From Thermodesulfobium sp. 4217-1 (GTDB lineage Bacteria > Thermodesulfobiota > Thermodesulfobiia > Thermodesulfobiales > Thermodesulfobiaceae): a DNA stretch of 64,000 nucleotides. Of this stretch, positions 53,162 to 62,764 are shown in pieces. Numbering within the stretch: position 1 is the stretch's first letter; every line of letters starts with the position of its first letter. Under the pieces are notes generated by a model. The model did not search any database and was not told the DNA's origin. It saw nothing but the letters and a program-made list of their open reading frames with translations. The stretch spans positions 20,998 to 84,997 of the forward strand of contig NZ_JBAGBW010000006.1 of assembly GCF_039822205.1 (NCBI RefSeq), given 5' to 3'. The position numbers and the translations under genes are program-made.

Positions 53162-53231
53162 GTGCCATTGATGTAATTGTAAAAAGACAATTCTAAGCAG
53201 ACTATTTATGATAGGGTATCATTGAAGAGAC

Positions 53232-54278
53232 CTAAATTTTTAGATCAACTTCCATCACAGAACCAGCGCTAAAATCATTCGATACATAGAAACCCGTTCT
53301 TTTCAGAGCAGCCTGACTGACATTATTTGAGTCTTTAAAATTATAAATTGTTGCTGTGTTCTGAAGGCTTATCGCCCCAATATTCATATCCTTTAGGGAA
53401 TGCATTTGATCGCTGCCAGAGAAATCTTTGGTTAATATAGTAAGCTTGTTATATACAGGATCCCCTTCATCTATAAAGCCATTGTGATCAGAGTCATAAG
53501 CGCTTAGCTCGTTAAAACCATTGCCTGTATTCGGCCCAAAGAGCTCGCTGCCGTTGTTGATGACGCCATTGTTATTTTTATCCAATGCAAGAAAGCCGCT
53601 GCCATTCGTAGGGAAGCTTATCTGTACGGGCTTGCCGTTTGAATTTAGATCAAATGAATAAGTCTTGTCTGAAAAGGCAATAGTATTGTTTTGGAAATTT
53701 ATCACCAGTGGATCCACATTTTTTGCATCTCCAGCGCTGATAGAGGTAGAATTTTCTTGAAAGAACTCCCTGCCCAGATTTAGATTTAGATTAATTGGAA
53801 TTTCTTGACCAGCAGCAGTCGTCAGTGTTCCAGACGCGCTGAAGTTAAGGGATTCAACCTCGTGCAGCGATTCATTTTTTGTGAAAATCATCCCCCAATT
53901 GTTGCCGCTACTTTGAGCTGCATTTGGTTGGTTTGCAGCTTGCTGGATAGACGTATTGTTATCGCTGGAAGTATCAATTGGCACTATCTTTACGTCCTTG
54001 CCCGTAAGAGACTTTATAAAAGCCTTTAACAGTAATATCTTCAGCATCTCTTTAGAGTCTGTAAAACTTAGAGTATTATTGTCGCTTGAAGAGCTTTCAT
54101 TTGCGCTGCTGTTAGAAAGGTCGCCAAAGGCTTTCTTTAAACCATCGTTCAAAATATCTGCAGTGCTTAATTTTCCATTTGAATTATTGTTAAAAACTTG
54201 TAATTTCTCATTTTTTACAACGCTCTTTTCATAAGAAGAGACAGATTGCAAATTTACATTTGATTTTGAAATTATCAT
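53232..54278 (-). CDS. Protein with EF-hand-like calcium loops
   Basis: 348 aa, rich in Asn and Ser, no signal peptide. The N-terminal half is low complexity (NSSANESSSSDNN). The C-terminal half has two calcium-loop motifs, LDKNNNGVINNGSELFG and YDSDHNGFIDEGDPVY, of the kind found in large secreted or surface proteins of proteobacteria and anaerobes (DxNxNGxIxxGxELFG). It could be a non-classically exported or flagellum-linked protein; no partner genes are adjacent. Function unknown. Confidence 0.65.
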   Translation of the reverse strand: MIISKSNVNLQSVSSYEKSVVKNEKLQVFNNNSNGKLSTADILNDGLKKAFGDLSNSSANESSSSDNNTLSFTDSKEMLKILLLKAFIKSLTGKDVKIVPIDTSSDNNTSIQQAANQPNAAQSSGNNWGMIFTKNESLHEVESLNFSASGTLTTAAGQEIPINLNLNLGREFFQENSTSISAGDAKNVDPLVINFQNNTIAFSDKTYSFDLNSNGKPVQISFPTNGSGFLALDKNNNGVINNGSELFGPNTGNGFNELSAYDSDHNGFIDEGDPVYNKLTILTKDFSGSDQMHSLKDMNIGAISLQNTATIYNFKDSNNVSQAALKRTGFYVSNDFSAGSVMEVDLKI

Positions 54279-54437
54279 TTCTCTCTCCTTAGATCCTTTT
54301 CTCAGTTTATCGACATTTGCTCTTTATATTTTTAATTTAAATTAGCTTTATACCAAAATATAATTTAAAAAAATGTGAAAAATCGTTATTATACAAAGAT
54401 TTAATTAGAAGAGTGCAGAAATTTTTTTGTGCGTTGA

Positions 54438-55691
54438 TTAGGTTTGCAAGAGCAAAAGTGCATTTAAATATATGACGATTATTGCGATTATCCAAAGAAT
54501 AGCGTTTAAAAGCCTGGAATTCTTGTATATACCCATAACGCTTGTCCGCGACGTAAGATATAACTGCAAGATAATCGTGATAGGAAGCTGAAAGCTAAGG
54601 AGCACCTGGGACAATAAAAGCCCCTGAAACGGGTCCGATGTGAAAAGCATTAAAATCAGAGCAAAAAATACTGTTATGAATATCCCGCCCTTAGTATGGA
54701 TATCCTTTACGTCATACGGTTCAGAAAATATCCCCGCAAATATAGTCCCCCCAGCCATAGACGCAGTGATAGAGGATGAAAAGCCCGCAAACAGTAAGGC
54801 CAGAGCAAATACAAGAGATGACGTATCGCCAATCAGTGGCACAAGGATCTTTTGTGCCTTTTGGAGCTCGTCCACGTGAAGTCCATGTGCAAAAAAGGTT
54901 GCCGCAGCCAGGATGATCATCGCACTATTTATAGCCCAACCTATCCCCATTGAAAATATTGTATCAAGATATGACATCCTAACCTGTTTTTTGAATTTTT
55001 TTTCATCGCTTACGTCAAATTTTCTGCTTTGTACTATCTCAGAGTGCAAAAACAAGTTGTGAGGCATTACTACCGCACCCAATACGCTCAATATAACAAA
55101 AATTGATCCATGAGGCACACTGGGCACCACCCAACCAACAGAAGCAGCTCTCCAGTCGACGTTTATGATTGAGAGCTCGTATATAAAAGAAAAACCTATC
55201 AGTGAAACAAACGCTATAATATATTTTTCAATGTGTGCATACGACTGTGAATATAACATAAAAACTACCACTAGACTCGTGAGAACCGCACCTATTATCA
55301 AGGGTATCTTAAATAACATGTTAAGTGCAATCGCCGCCCCCAAAACCTCTGCAAAATAGGTAAAAACACAGGCAATCACTGCAGTCCCCAGAATCAAGTA
55401 GCCGTATATCGGCTTTAAAAACTTCATAGTTGCCTCAGACATACAAAGTCCCGTAACCATACCTATCTTTGATGCATTTTGCTGCAACAAAATTAGCATT
55501 ATTGTAGAAAGAGTAACCATCCAAAGCAAACTATAAGAATAGTCAGAGCCAGCAGCAATGTTCGATGCCCAGTTGCCAGGGTCTATAAATCCCACAGTGA
55601 TCAGAATGCCAGGACCAAGATATCTTGACCAATTTAAGACAGTTAGGTTTGCCTTGTGCTTGGTCTTAAAATCTTTAAGCAGAGAAATCAT
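54438..55691 (-). CDS. mntH: Nramp-family divalent metal transporter
   Basis: 417 aa, 11 predicted helices. GFIDPGNWASNIAAG in helix 1 (the DPGN metal site) and GAVVMPHNLFLHSEIVQSR in helix 6 (MPHN) are the Nramp signatures; takes up Mn2+/Fe2+ with protons. The frame can start at TTG 55697 inside the tsaD stop, but ATG 55691 is preferred. Coupled to tsaD upstream. Confidence 0.9.
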   Translation of the reverse strand: MISLLKDFKTKHKANLTVLNWSRYLGPGILITVGFIDPGNWASNIAAGSDYSYSLLWMVTLSTIMLILLQQNASKIGMVTGLCMSEATMKFLKPIYGYLILGTAVIACVFTYFAEVLGAAIALNMLFKIPLIIGAVLTSLVVVFMLYSQSYAHIEKYIIAFVSLIGFSFIYELSIINVDWRAASVGWVVPSVPHGSIFVILSVLGAVVMPHNLFLHSEIVQSRKFDVSDEKKFKKQVRMSYLDTIFSMGIGWAINSAMIILAAATFFAHGLHVDELQKAQKILVPLIGDTSSLVFALALLFAGFSSSITASMAGGTIFAGIFSEPYDVKDIHTKGGIFITVFFALILMLFTSDPFQGLLLSQVLLSFQLPITIILQLYLTSRTSVMGIYKNSRLLNAILWIIAIIVIYLNALLLLQT

Positions 55692-55693
55692 AT

Positions 55694-56671
55694 TCAAATT
55701 TTAATCTTCCAATCTGATCTATAATCCAGGCTCAAGTCATCTGAAATGCCTCTAAGAATCATGTCATATCCACAAATTGCTACCATAGCAGCGTTGTCAG
55801 CGCAAAATTTTGGAGAGGGTACCATCAAACTCAAGCTGTGTTCGCTGCAAACCTCGCCCACCTTATCCCTCAGAATCTTATTTGCCGCCACTCCGCCACC
55901 CAGCACGATTTCTTTTATCTGATGGTCTTCTATCACCCTTTCAATCTTTGAAGAAAGAGAGCCAAACAGTGAGTTTTGAAGCCCCAGGGCAAATGCAGAA
56001 TAATCCTCTTTTGAAGCAATTTTTCTAAAAACTCTTAAAGCAGCCGTCTTTATCCCACTAAAACTCATCATATAGCCTTCCATCTTCAGCTTTGATATCT
56101 TGATTTCGCCTTTAGCCCCCTGAGATAATCTCTCTATCTCGCTCCCAGCAGGGTATGATATGCCCATCTCTCTGCCTATCTTATCGATTACCTCCCCTAT
56201 CGCATCGTCTACTGTCCAGCCAATTCTTTTGTAAACGCCCCACCCGCTCCACAAAATCATCTCGGTATGACCACCCGAAACTATCACGCCCAAACAAGGA
56301 AATTTTGGATAACGATTCTCCAGCAAGCAAGCCAGCAAGTGCGCTTCAAGATGATTTACCCCAACTATTTTAACCCCTTCATAAAGAGCTATAGTCTTTG
56401 CAAAACAAAGTCCCAATGAAAGAGAGCCGGGAAGTCCAGGGCCTACAGTCACGGCTACCGCATCAATGTGCTCGCTAAATTTTTCTTTTATAATGTCATA
56501 AAGCGGCAAAAGAGTCTTAAAATGCTCTCGCGAAGCCACTTCTGGCACTACACCGCCAAACTTCTTGTGAACCTCTTCTTGCGTAGACCTTACCTCATAA
56601 ATCAAGATGCCGTCCTTTACCAGTGCTATGCCTGTATCGTCACAGGACGTTTCTATCCCAAGAACTATCAT
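55694..56671 (-). CDS. tsaD: tRNA t6A37 threonylcarbamoyltransferase subunit
   Basis: 325 aa Kae1/TsaD: MIVLGIETSCDDTGIALV, metal ligands His107 and His111 in NHLEAHLLA, VSGGHTEMIL and LGGGVAANKILR. With TsaB/TsaE it transfers threonylcarbamoyl from TsaC product to A37 of ANN-decoding tRNAs. Directly precedes mntH and follows paaK1 after 15 nt. Confidence 0.96.
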   Translation of the reverse strand: MIVLGIETSCDDTGIALVKDGILIYEVRSTQEEVHKKFGGVVPEVASREHFKTLLPLYDIIKEKFSEHIDAVAVTVGPGLPGSLSLGLCFAKTIALYEGVKIVGVNHLEAHLLACLLENRYPKFPCLGVIVSGGHTEMILWSGWGVYKRIGWTVDDAIGEVIDKIGREMGISYPAGSEIERLSQGAKGEIKISKLKMEGYMMSFSGIKTAALRVFRKIASKEDYSAFALGLQNSLFGSLSSKIERVIEDHQIKEIVLGGGVAANKILRDKVGEVCSEHSLSLMVPSPKFCADNAAMVAICGYDMILRGISDDLSLDYRSDWKIKI

Positions 56672-56686
56672 TTATTTAAAACTCCT

Positions 56687-57991
56687 TTAAGCTTTTAGTT
56701 TTCTCTTGTCTATCACCCTCTTTGCCTTGCCGCTCGATCTCTCTATGCTCTTTGGCTCGACCAACCTAAGCTTGACGTCAATTCCAAGTACTGATTTTAG
56801 CTTATGAGTCAGGGTTCTGTCCATCTCGACAAGAGATCTCATCTTGTCCTGGAATATGTCATCTGAAATCTCAACAAAGACTTCTATGGTATCCAGGTGA
56901 TTTCTCCTATCAAGAACTATCTGATAGTGAGGCAATACACCCTGAGTGCTTATTAGCACCTCTTCTATCTGTGAAGGAAATACGTTTACACCTCTGATAA
57001 TAAGCATATCATCCGTTCGACCCTTAATCTTGCCTATTCTTGCCATAGTTCTGCCGCATCCGCAGGGCTCTTCGATAAGATACGTGATGTCTCTTGTCCT
57101 ATATCTGATGATGGGTAGCGCCTCTTTCGTAAGAGAGGTAATTACGAGCTCTCCAACTTCGCCAGGCTCTACAGGCTCTAAGGTCTCTGGGTCTATGATC
57201 TCCACCAGGAAATGATCCTCCCAGATGTGCATCCCAACCTTTAGCTGACACTCCCCAGCTACTCCTGGACCTATCAGCTCAGATAAGCCATAGTTATCGG
57301 TGGCAATGACCCCAAGCGTCCCCTCCAACTCCTTCCTTATCTCCTCTGTCCACGGCTCAGCCCCAAAAAATCCCACTCTTAATTTCAGATCCTCTTTGCC
57401 AATACCCATTTCCTTCATAACTTCTGCCAGATGAAGACTGTAGGAAGGGGTGCCAATGATAGCCGTAGTGCCAAAATCTTTCATAAGATTTATCTGCCTT
57501 TCACTGTTACCCACAGAGGTAGGGATAACCGTAGCCCCTATTTTCTCAGCCCCATAGTGCATGCCAAGGCCACCTGTAAAAAGACCATATCCCAAAAAAT
57601 TTTGAACCTTGTCGTCGTGTCTTAACCCACCTGCATACAGCACCCTTGCAGAAAGCTCAGCCCAGGTCTGTAAGTCCCTTGCTGTATAGCCTACTACAGT
57701 GGGCTTTCCAGTAGTCCCGCTTGATGCGTGAAGCCTCACCACATCGCGCTCGGGCACGGCAAAGAGTCCAAAAGGATAGGTGTCTCTCAGATCCTGCTTA
57801 ACTGTGAATGGAAATTTTGCAAAATCTTCAAGAGTCCTTAGATCTTTTAAAGAAAGTCCCTTTTCTTCAATCTTTTCTCTATAAAATTTTACATTCTCCC
57901 AAACCCTTGAAAGAACTCCTCTCAATCTTGAAAGCTGTAAATCCTTGATCCTCTTCCTTGGCATACATTCATAATCAGGGTTAAATATCAT
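56687..57991 (-). CDS. paaK: Phenylacetate-CoA ligase, copy 1
   Basis: 434 aa AMP-forming ligase. [20 protein letters not shown], the P-loop [35 protein letters not shown], and the C-terminal [20 protein letters not shown] and [13 protein letters not shown] with the catalytic lysine. Makes aryl-CoA from arylacetate + ATP + CoA, or in anaerobes may run toward acid and ATP from the CoA thioester made by Ior. Paralogue at 60859. Last gene of the ferredoxin-paaK-iorA-iorB-ACT-paaK series. Confidence 0.93.
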   Translation of the reverse strand: MIFNPDYECMPRKRIKDLQLSRLRGVLSRVWENVKFYREKIEEKGLSLKDLRTLEDFAKFPFTVKQDLRDTYPFGLFAVPERDVVRLHASSGTTGKPTVVGYTARDLQTWAELSARVLYAGGLRHDDKVQNFLGYGLFTGGLGMHYGAEKIGATVIPTSVGNSERQINLMKDFGTTAIIGTPSYSLHLAEVMKEMGIGKEDLKLRVGFFGAEPWTEEIRKELEGTLGVIATDNYGLSELIGPGVAGECQLKVGMHIWEDHFLVEIIDPETLEPVEPGEVGELVITSLTKEALPIIRYRTRDITYLIEEPCGCGRTMARIGKIKGRTDDMLIIRGVNVFPSQIEEVLISTQGVLPHYQIVLDRRNHLDTIEVFVEISDDIFQDKMRSLVEMDRTLTHKLKSVLGIDVKLRLVEPKSIERSSGKAKRVIDKRKLKA

Positions 57992-58026
57992 ACATAACTC
58001 CTTAAGATATAGTAAGTTAGACGCTC

Positions 58027-58455
58027 TTAATTACAAATTTTTCTCGATACGATATCAGAATGGGATAGTATTCCAATATTTTTGTCCTGCAGAACCTTTA
58101 TCCCCTTTTCAGTATCAGAAAGATCAAACACTACAAATCCGCCAACCCCAGAATAAAGATACTCTACATTTATGTCCTCGTCGGCAAGAATCTTCAAAGT
58201 GTTATACAGCCCGCCAGGAGTATCAGGAACGTCCACACACACCACATCGGTCTCTTTTACAGTGAATCCTTCATTTTTCAGCATCTCTTTAGCCTTTACT
58301 GGATCGTCTACAAGAACCCTAAATATGCCATACTCTGCAGTATCGGCCACAGAAAACCCCCTGATGTCGAGCTTTCCTTTAGCCAAAACCTCTGTCAATT
58401 CAGCAAGCCTTCCTGCTCTGTTCTCCATAAATATTGCCAATTGTCTTACCTTCAT
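58027..58455 (-). CDS. Tandem ACT-domain protein
   Basis: 142 aa, two ACT domains ([30 protein letters not shown], then [28 protein letters not shown]). ACT pairs bind amino acids. Stand-alone forms next to ior and paaK genes are common in anaerobes and archaea and are taken to sense aromatic amino acids. Lies between iorB and paaK1, 30 and 35 nt apart. Confidence 0.88.
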   Translation of the reverse strand: MKVRQLAIFMENRAGRLAELTEVLAKGKLDIRGFSVADTAEYGIFRVLVDDPVKAKEMLKNEGFTVKETDVVCVDVPDTPGGLYNTLKILADEDINVEYLYSGVGGFVVFDLSDTEKGIKVLQDKNIGILSHSDIVSRKICN

Positions 58456-58485
58456 ATTCTCCTCCTCCTAAAGGCATTTTTAGAT

Positions 58486-59064
58486 CTAACTAACTTTTCT
58501 CCCCAACATAAAGGCCTTTATATTTATTTCGTGCAATTTCTCTGGCAAAAATTCTTTTATACACTCTATCCAAACGTCCTCTGAAATATCTAAATATTTT
58601 GAGAGCAAGCCCATCATAATAATATTTATTGTCTTGGGATTTCCCAGATCCTTTGCTAATTTTGAGGCATTGATCAGCTCAAAATCGAAGCCAATATCCC
58701 TAATCTTGTCCATTATATCAGCAGGATATTCAGCCTTTCCCGATATTACAGGCAAGGGCGATAGCATCTCATCTGAGACCAATAGCTTGCCTTCTGGCTT
58801 TAGATATTCCAGATATCTTGCAGCCTCCAGACACTCAAACGACACAAGGAAGTCCACCTCACCCTTTGACAGAAGAGGCGAATGAACTTTTTTGCCTAGT
58901 CTAACAGCACTCTCTACGCTCCCACCCCTTTGGGCCATACCGTGAACCTCAGTTAGCTTTACATCATATCCGCTCTTAAATCCCACATGGGATATCAATC
59001 TGGATGCCGTTAAGACCCCCTGTCCGCCTACTCCTACAAATAAGAAATCAATTTTATCCATCAA
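58486..59064 (-). CDS. iorB: Indolepyruvate:ferredoxin oxidoreductase, beta subunit
   Basis: 192 aa of the POR gamma-type domain: FLFVGVGGQGVLTASRLISHVGFKSGYDVKLTEVHGMAQRGGSV, the usual start for IorB. With IorA it oxidatively decarboxylates arylpyruvates (from Trp, Phe, Tyr) to aryl-acyl-CoA and reduced ferredoxin. Follows iorA after 27 nt. Confidence 0.94.
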   Translation of the reverse strand: MMDKIDFLFVGVGGQGVLTASRLISHVGFKSGYDVKLTEVHGMAQRGGSVESAVRLGKKVHSPLLSKGEVDFLVSFECLEAARYLEYLKPEGKLLVSDEMLSPLPVISGKAEYPADIMDKIRDIGFDFELINASKLAKDLGNPKTINIIMMGLLSKYLDISEDVWIECIKEFLPEKLHEINIKAFMLGRKVS

Positions 59065-59091
59065 TTTTTCCTCCCAAATTCAAAGTAACTC

Positions 59092-60834
59092 TTAAAGTTG
59101 GCTTATTGCGCTATGCAAACATGCATCCACACACAAACCGCAACCGTAACACAGATCTGCTCTTATCTTCACCTTTTTTACATCTTTATCAAAGCTCATT
59201 GCAGGGCATGCGACGTTTAGACAGGCCTTGCAACCCTTACACTTTTCTTCATCCACAAAGTATTTAACGTTTTGGGCTCTTTCTACCAGAACGCATGGCT
59301 TTTTGGAAATAATCACGCAGGGCTCGTTTAGCTTCAGCATCTTTTCAATGGTCTTTTGAAGTTTTTTAAAGTCTATAGGGTCCACTACTTTTATGTGTTT
59401 TATCCCCAATCCCTTCAGAACTTTCTTTATCTTTACGGGCTCTACCTCATCGCCCCTTGCTCTTATGCCAGACATGGGATTTCCCTGGTGCCCCGTCATA
59501 GCAGTGGTTCTGTTATCAAGAATTATCGCAAGCACAGGCGCCTTATTGTAAGCCAATTCAGCAATTCCTGGCAGGCCTGAGTGGGTAAAGGTAGAATCTC
59601 CCAATGTAGCCACCACTTTGATGCCGTCATCTGATTTAAGATTTTGAGCAAGTCCTGCTGCCATTCCCAGGCTAGCGCCCATGCAAACAGTCGTATCGGT
59701 TGCGCCCAACGGCTTCAAAGCGCCAAGCGAATAGCAGCCAATGTCAGAAGTTATATATAGATCTTTCTTCTTCAATCTTATTTGATTTAGCGCATAATAA
59801 ACTCCTCTGTGAGGACATCCTGCGCACAGAAGCGGAGGTCTGGGCAAAACTGGCAAATCATATTTTGGAGCCTCCACGTTGAAGAGCGTCTTTCTAATTA
59901 GATCTGGAGATATCTCAAGAGAGGGTTCGAATACATCTTTCCCAATAACCTCGACTCCCAAATTCATTGCCCTTATTTCATCTGCGATAAATGGATCTGA
60001 CTCCTCAATTACATATACCCTGTCAAACCGTACGACAAACTCAGATATCAGCGATTTTGGCAGTGGATATGTAGTGGAGAGCTTCAAAAATGTAGCATAT
60101 TTAAAGGCCTCTCTTGCGTGCTCATAAGCGACACCGCAGGCGATAACTCCAGTAGCGCCGTCCCCTTCTATCTTGTTAAAGCTCGTGCTCTCAAATAGAG
60201 ACAGAGCCTTTTTAACTTTATTGTCAAGATTGACTCTGAGCTTTCTTGCGTTTGCGGGCAGAACAATATACTTTTCTGGATTCTTTTCCAGACTCTTTTT
60301 CGGAGCCTCGACTCTATCCTGAAGCTCTACTATAGAAGAAGAGTGAGAGAGCCTTGTGGTAGATCTGATTATTACAGGTAGATCGGTCTCCTCTGAAACC
60401 TCAAATGCCCACTTTGTTAGATCTTTGGCATCTTGTGAGTCTGATGGCTCAAGAACTATCGCCCTTGACATCTTTGCAAAATATCTTGTGTCCTGCTCAT
60501 TTTGTGAGCTGTGCATGCCCGGGTCATCTGCCACCACAATAACCAGCCCAGCGTTTACGCCCGTATAGGTCAAGGTCTGAAGAACATCTGCTGCCACATT
60601 CAGCCCCACGTGCTTCATAGAACATATACTTCTATTTCCAGAAAGAGATGCCCCCAGACAGGCTTCCAGAGAAACCTTTTCATTTGGAGCCCACTCCACA
60701 TACAATTCCTTATATTTCTTCAGATTCTCCATCACTTCAGTACTAGGAGTTCCAGGATATGCAGATGCAAAATTCACACCAGCCTCCCACGCCCCACGTG
60801 CGATTGCTTCATTGCCTAACATTATCTTTTTCAA
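59092..60834 (-). CDS. iorA: Indolepyruvate:ferredoxin oxidoreductase, alpha subunit
   Basis: 580 aa. N-terminal pyrimidine-binding domain (LGNEAIARGAWEAGVNFASAYPGTPSTEV), C-terminal TPP domain (CMGASLGMAAG, TLGDSTFTHSG) and two [4Fe-4S] sites at the end (CKGCKACLNVACP and CYGCGLCVDAC). Catalytic subunit of the arylpyruvate oxidoreductase. Oxygen-sensitive, cytoplasmic. Follows paaK2 after 24 nt. Confidence 0.95.
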   Translation of the reverse strand: MKKIMLGNEAIARGAWEAGVNFASAYPGTPSTEVMENLKKYKELYVEWAPNEKVSLEACLGASLSGNRSICSMKHVGLNVAADVLQTLTYTGVNAGLVIVVADDPGMHSSQNEQDTRYFAKMSRAIVLEPSDSQDAKDLTKWAFEVSEETDLPVIIRSTTRLSHSSSIVELQDRVEAPKKSLEKNPEKYIVLPANARKLRVNLDNKVKKALSLFESTSFNKIEGDGATGVIACGVAYEHAREAFKYATFLKLSTTYPLPKSLISEFVVRFDRVYVIEESDPFIADEIRAMNLGVEVIGKDVFEPSLEISPDLIRKTLFNVEAPKYDLPVLPRPPLLCAGCPHRGVYYALNQIRLKKKDLYITSDIGCYSLGALKPLGATDTTVCMGASLGMAAGLAQNLKSDDGIKVVATLGDSTFTHSGLPGIAELAYNKAPVLAIILDNRTTAMTGHQGNPMSGIRARGDEVEPVKIKKVLKGLGIKHIKVVDPIDFKKLQKTIEKMLKLNEPCVIISKKPCVLVERAQNVKYFVDEEKCKGCKACLNVACPAMSFDKDVKKVKIRADLCYGCGLCVDACLHSAISQL

Positions 60835-60858
60835 AATTCACACTCCCTTTAGAAGCTA

Positions 60859-62169
60859 TTATTTATTAAGTTTTCTCTTGTCTATCACCCTTTTAGCCTT
60901 GCCCTCTGACCTCTCTATGCTCTTTGGTTCGACAAGCTTTACCTTTACGGATATGCCACAAATGTTGTAAATAGAATCCGACACCTTCTTTTGAAGTCTC
61001 TCAAGGGATCTCACTTCTGATGTAAATAGCTCTGGCAAAACCTCAACCCACACCTCGATAGTATCCAAATCCTTATCTCTATCTACTATTATCAAGTAGT
61101 GAGGCGAGGTTCCTTCCACCTGAGCCAAAGCAGACTCGATCTGAGAAGGAAATACGTTTACTCCTCTGATAATAAGCATATCATCAGACCTACCAAGGAT
61201 TCTGGAGATCCTTGCATGAGTCCTGCCGCATACACAGGGCTCAACGTTTAGCCTTGTCAGGTCCCTCGTCCTGTATCTGATGAGAGGTATTCCTTCTTTC
61301 AAAAGGGTGGTTATTACTAACTCTCCAACCTCGCCAGGCGGCAGGGGTTCTAAGGTAACAGGATCGACAACCTCTGCTATAAAGGCATCCTCTGCCACGT
61401 GAAGCCCATCCTTTTCAAGGCATTCACAGGCTACTCCTGGACCCATTATCTCAGAAAGTCCATATATATCTACAGCCGTAAAGTCTAATCTATCCTCTAT
61501 TCTCTTTCTCATCTCTTCAGACCACGGTTCAGCGCCCAGCACTCCAACCCTTAACTTTGAGTCTTTCAAGCTCAAGCCCATGTCTTCTGCCACATCAGCA
61601 AGGTGTAAGAGGTAAGATGGTGTGCATGCGATAGCTGTAGCCTCAAAGTCCATTATGAGCTGAATCTGTCTTTTCGTCTGACCTCCAGAAGATGGCACTA
61701 CCGTGCCGCCAAGCCTCTCAACGCCATAATGAAGCCCTAAGCCGCCCGTAAAAAGACCATATCCGTATGCAATGTGTACAGTGTCATACTTGCTGACTCC
61801 AGCCCCCACAAGGGCTCTTGCTACCAGCTCAGACCAAATATTTAGATCGTTTTGAGTATACCCAACCACTGTAGGCTTTCCCGTCGTGCCACTCGATGCG
61901 TGAAGCCTGACTATCTCTCCTCTATTTACCGCAAACATGCCAAACGGATAATTATCTCTTAGATCGCTCTTTAACGTAAAAGGGAGTCTTCTGATATCGT
62001 CAATATCTCGAATATCAGTAGGACTGACTCCTAACTCGTTGAACCTCTTTCTGTAAAACGGCACAAACTCATATACGTAACGCGCCAATCTTCTAAGTCT
62101 TGATTCCTGTAGGCTAACTATCTCTTTCCTGGGCAACAGTTCCACTTCGGGTTTAAAGTACTTCATCAT
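60859..62169 (-). CDS. paaK: Phenylacetate-CoA ligase, copy 2
   Basis: 436 aa, same motifs as copy 1 ([67 protein letters not shown]). The two flank iorA-iorB-ACT, suggesting different arylacetates. ATG 62169 abuts GGAG and ATG 62166 lies 3 nt after it, so the exact start is uncertain. It is preceded by a structured 77-nt leader within a 139-nt gap after the ferredoxin gene. Confidence 0.93.
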   Translation of the reverse strand: MMKYFKPEVELLPRKEIVSLQESRLRRLARYVYEFVPFYRKRFNELGVSPTDIRDIDDIRRLPFTLKSDLRDNYPFGMFAVNRGEIVRLHASSGTTGKPTVVGYTQNDLNIWSELVARALVGAGVSKYDTVHIAYGYGLFTGGLGLHYGVERLGGTVVPSSGGQTKRQIQLIMDFEATAIACTPSYLLHLADVAEDMGLSLKDSKLRVGVLGAEPWSEEMRKRIEDRLDFTAVDIYGLSEIMGPGVACECLEKDGLHVAEDAFIAEVVDPVTLEPLPPGEVGELVITTLLKEGIPLIRYRTRDLTRLNVEPCVCGRTHARISRILGRSDDMLIIRGVNVFPSQIESALAQVEGTSPHYLIIVDRDKDLDTIEVWVEVLPELFTSEVRSLERLQKKVSDSIYNICGISVKVKLVEPKSIERSEGKAKRVIDKRKLNK

Positions 62170-62183
62170 CTCCTACTCTTTGG

Positions 62184-62260
62184 CTGAGTCCATAGATCTC
62201 AGGTTGGGATATTTTTAGTCCGCCACCACAAACCCTACTCCCAACAGGCGGAACTTAGGG
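62184..62260 (-). promoter_or_regulatory. Structured leader with exclusive pairings before paaK2
   Basis: Minus-strand order: CCCTA (62256-62260), TCCGCC (62247-62252), GTTGGGA (62239-62245), TAGGG (62233-62237), GGCGGA (62219-62224), TCCCAAC (62203-62209), then hairpin CTGAG/CTCAG (62198-62202/62184-62188) before AGTAGGAG. TCCGCC:GGCGGA and GTTGGGA:TCCCAAC cross each other (H-type pseudoknot) and both conflict with CCCTA:TAGGG. This is riboswitch-like architecture; no known class recognised. Confidence 0.5.
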
Positions 62261-62308
62261 AACACTGCATTAGATGTATTTTACTATATAGAAAATAAAT
62301 TTAAATAG

Positions 62309-62677
62309 TCATAACCTATCAACTAAATTTATAGCACCATTTTTGCAGCCCTTTGCACAAGCTCCACAGCCCACACATTTAGTCTCATCCACAAATGCCC
62401 TGCCATCTACCATTGATATTGCTCCCTTTTTGCAAAACCTTAGACATACCTCACAACCCTTGCACAAGATAGGATCTACTCTTGCAACCTTTAATTTTTT
62501 TGGACTTTTCAGAGCAGCACTCCCAGTAGCTTCAGTCAGGCTTGGCTGAGGGCTTTCTGCCCCGGAGTCAAGAAGACCCACACCAGCAGCGCTCCCAAAG
62601 CTCTTTCTTGAAAAACGTCCTAAAGACCTTCCTTTATGGTGTCCGCCGTTTTTATGTCCGCACATTCGACCTCTCAT
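62309..62677 (-). CDS. 2x[4Fe-4S] ferredoxin with Gly/His/Ser-rich N-terminal extension
   Basis: 122 aa. The C-terminal 55 residues are a bacterial-type ferredoxin (CKGCEVCLRFCKKGAI and CVGCGACAKGCKNGAI). The N-terminal ~65 residues are unusual: MRGRMCGHKNGGHHKGRSL, possible metal ligands, then a basic Ser/Gly segment and a Pro/Ser/Ala linker. It probably accepts electrons from IorAB encoded downstream. ATG 62677 follows AGGTGAT. The N-terminus has no recognised family. Confidence 0.85.
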   Translation of the reverse strand: MRGRMCGHKNGGHHKGRSLGRFSRKSFGSAAGVGLLDSGAESPQPSLTEATGSAALKSPKKLKVARVDPILCKGCEVCLRFCKKGAISMVDGRAFVDETKCVGCGACAKGCKNGAINLVDRL

Positions 62678-62764
62678 TTATTATCACCTCTGTATTTAAT
62701 TTTAACAAAATTAATATAAAATACTCCCTATGGGTTTTAGCTATTTATTTAATCTGGAGGAGAA

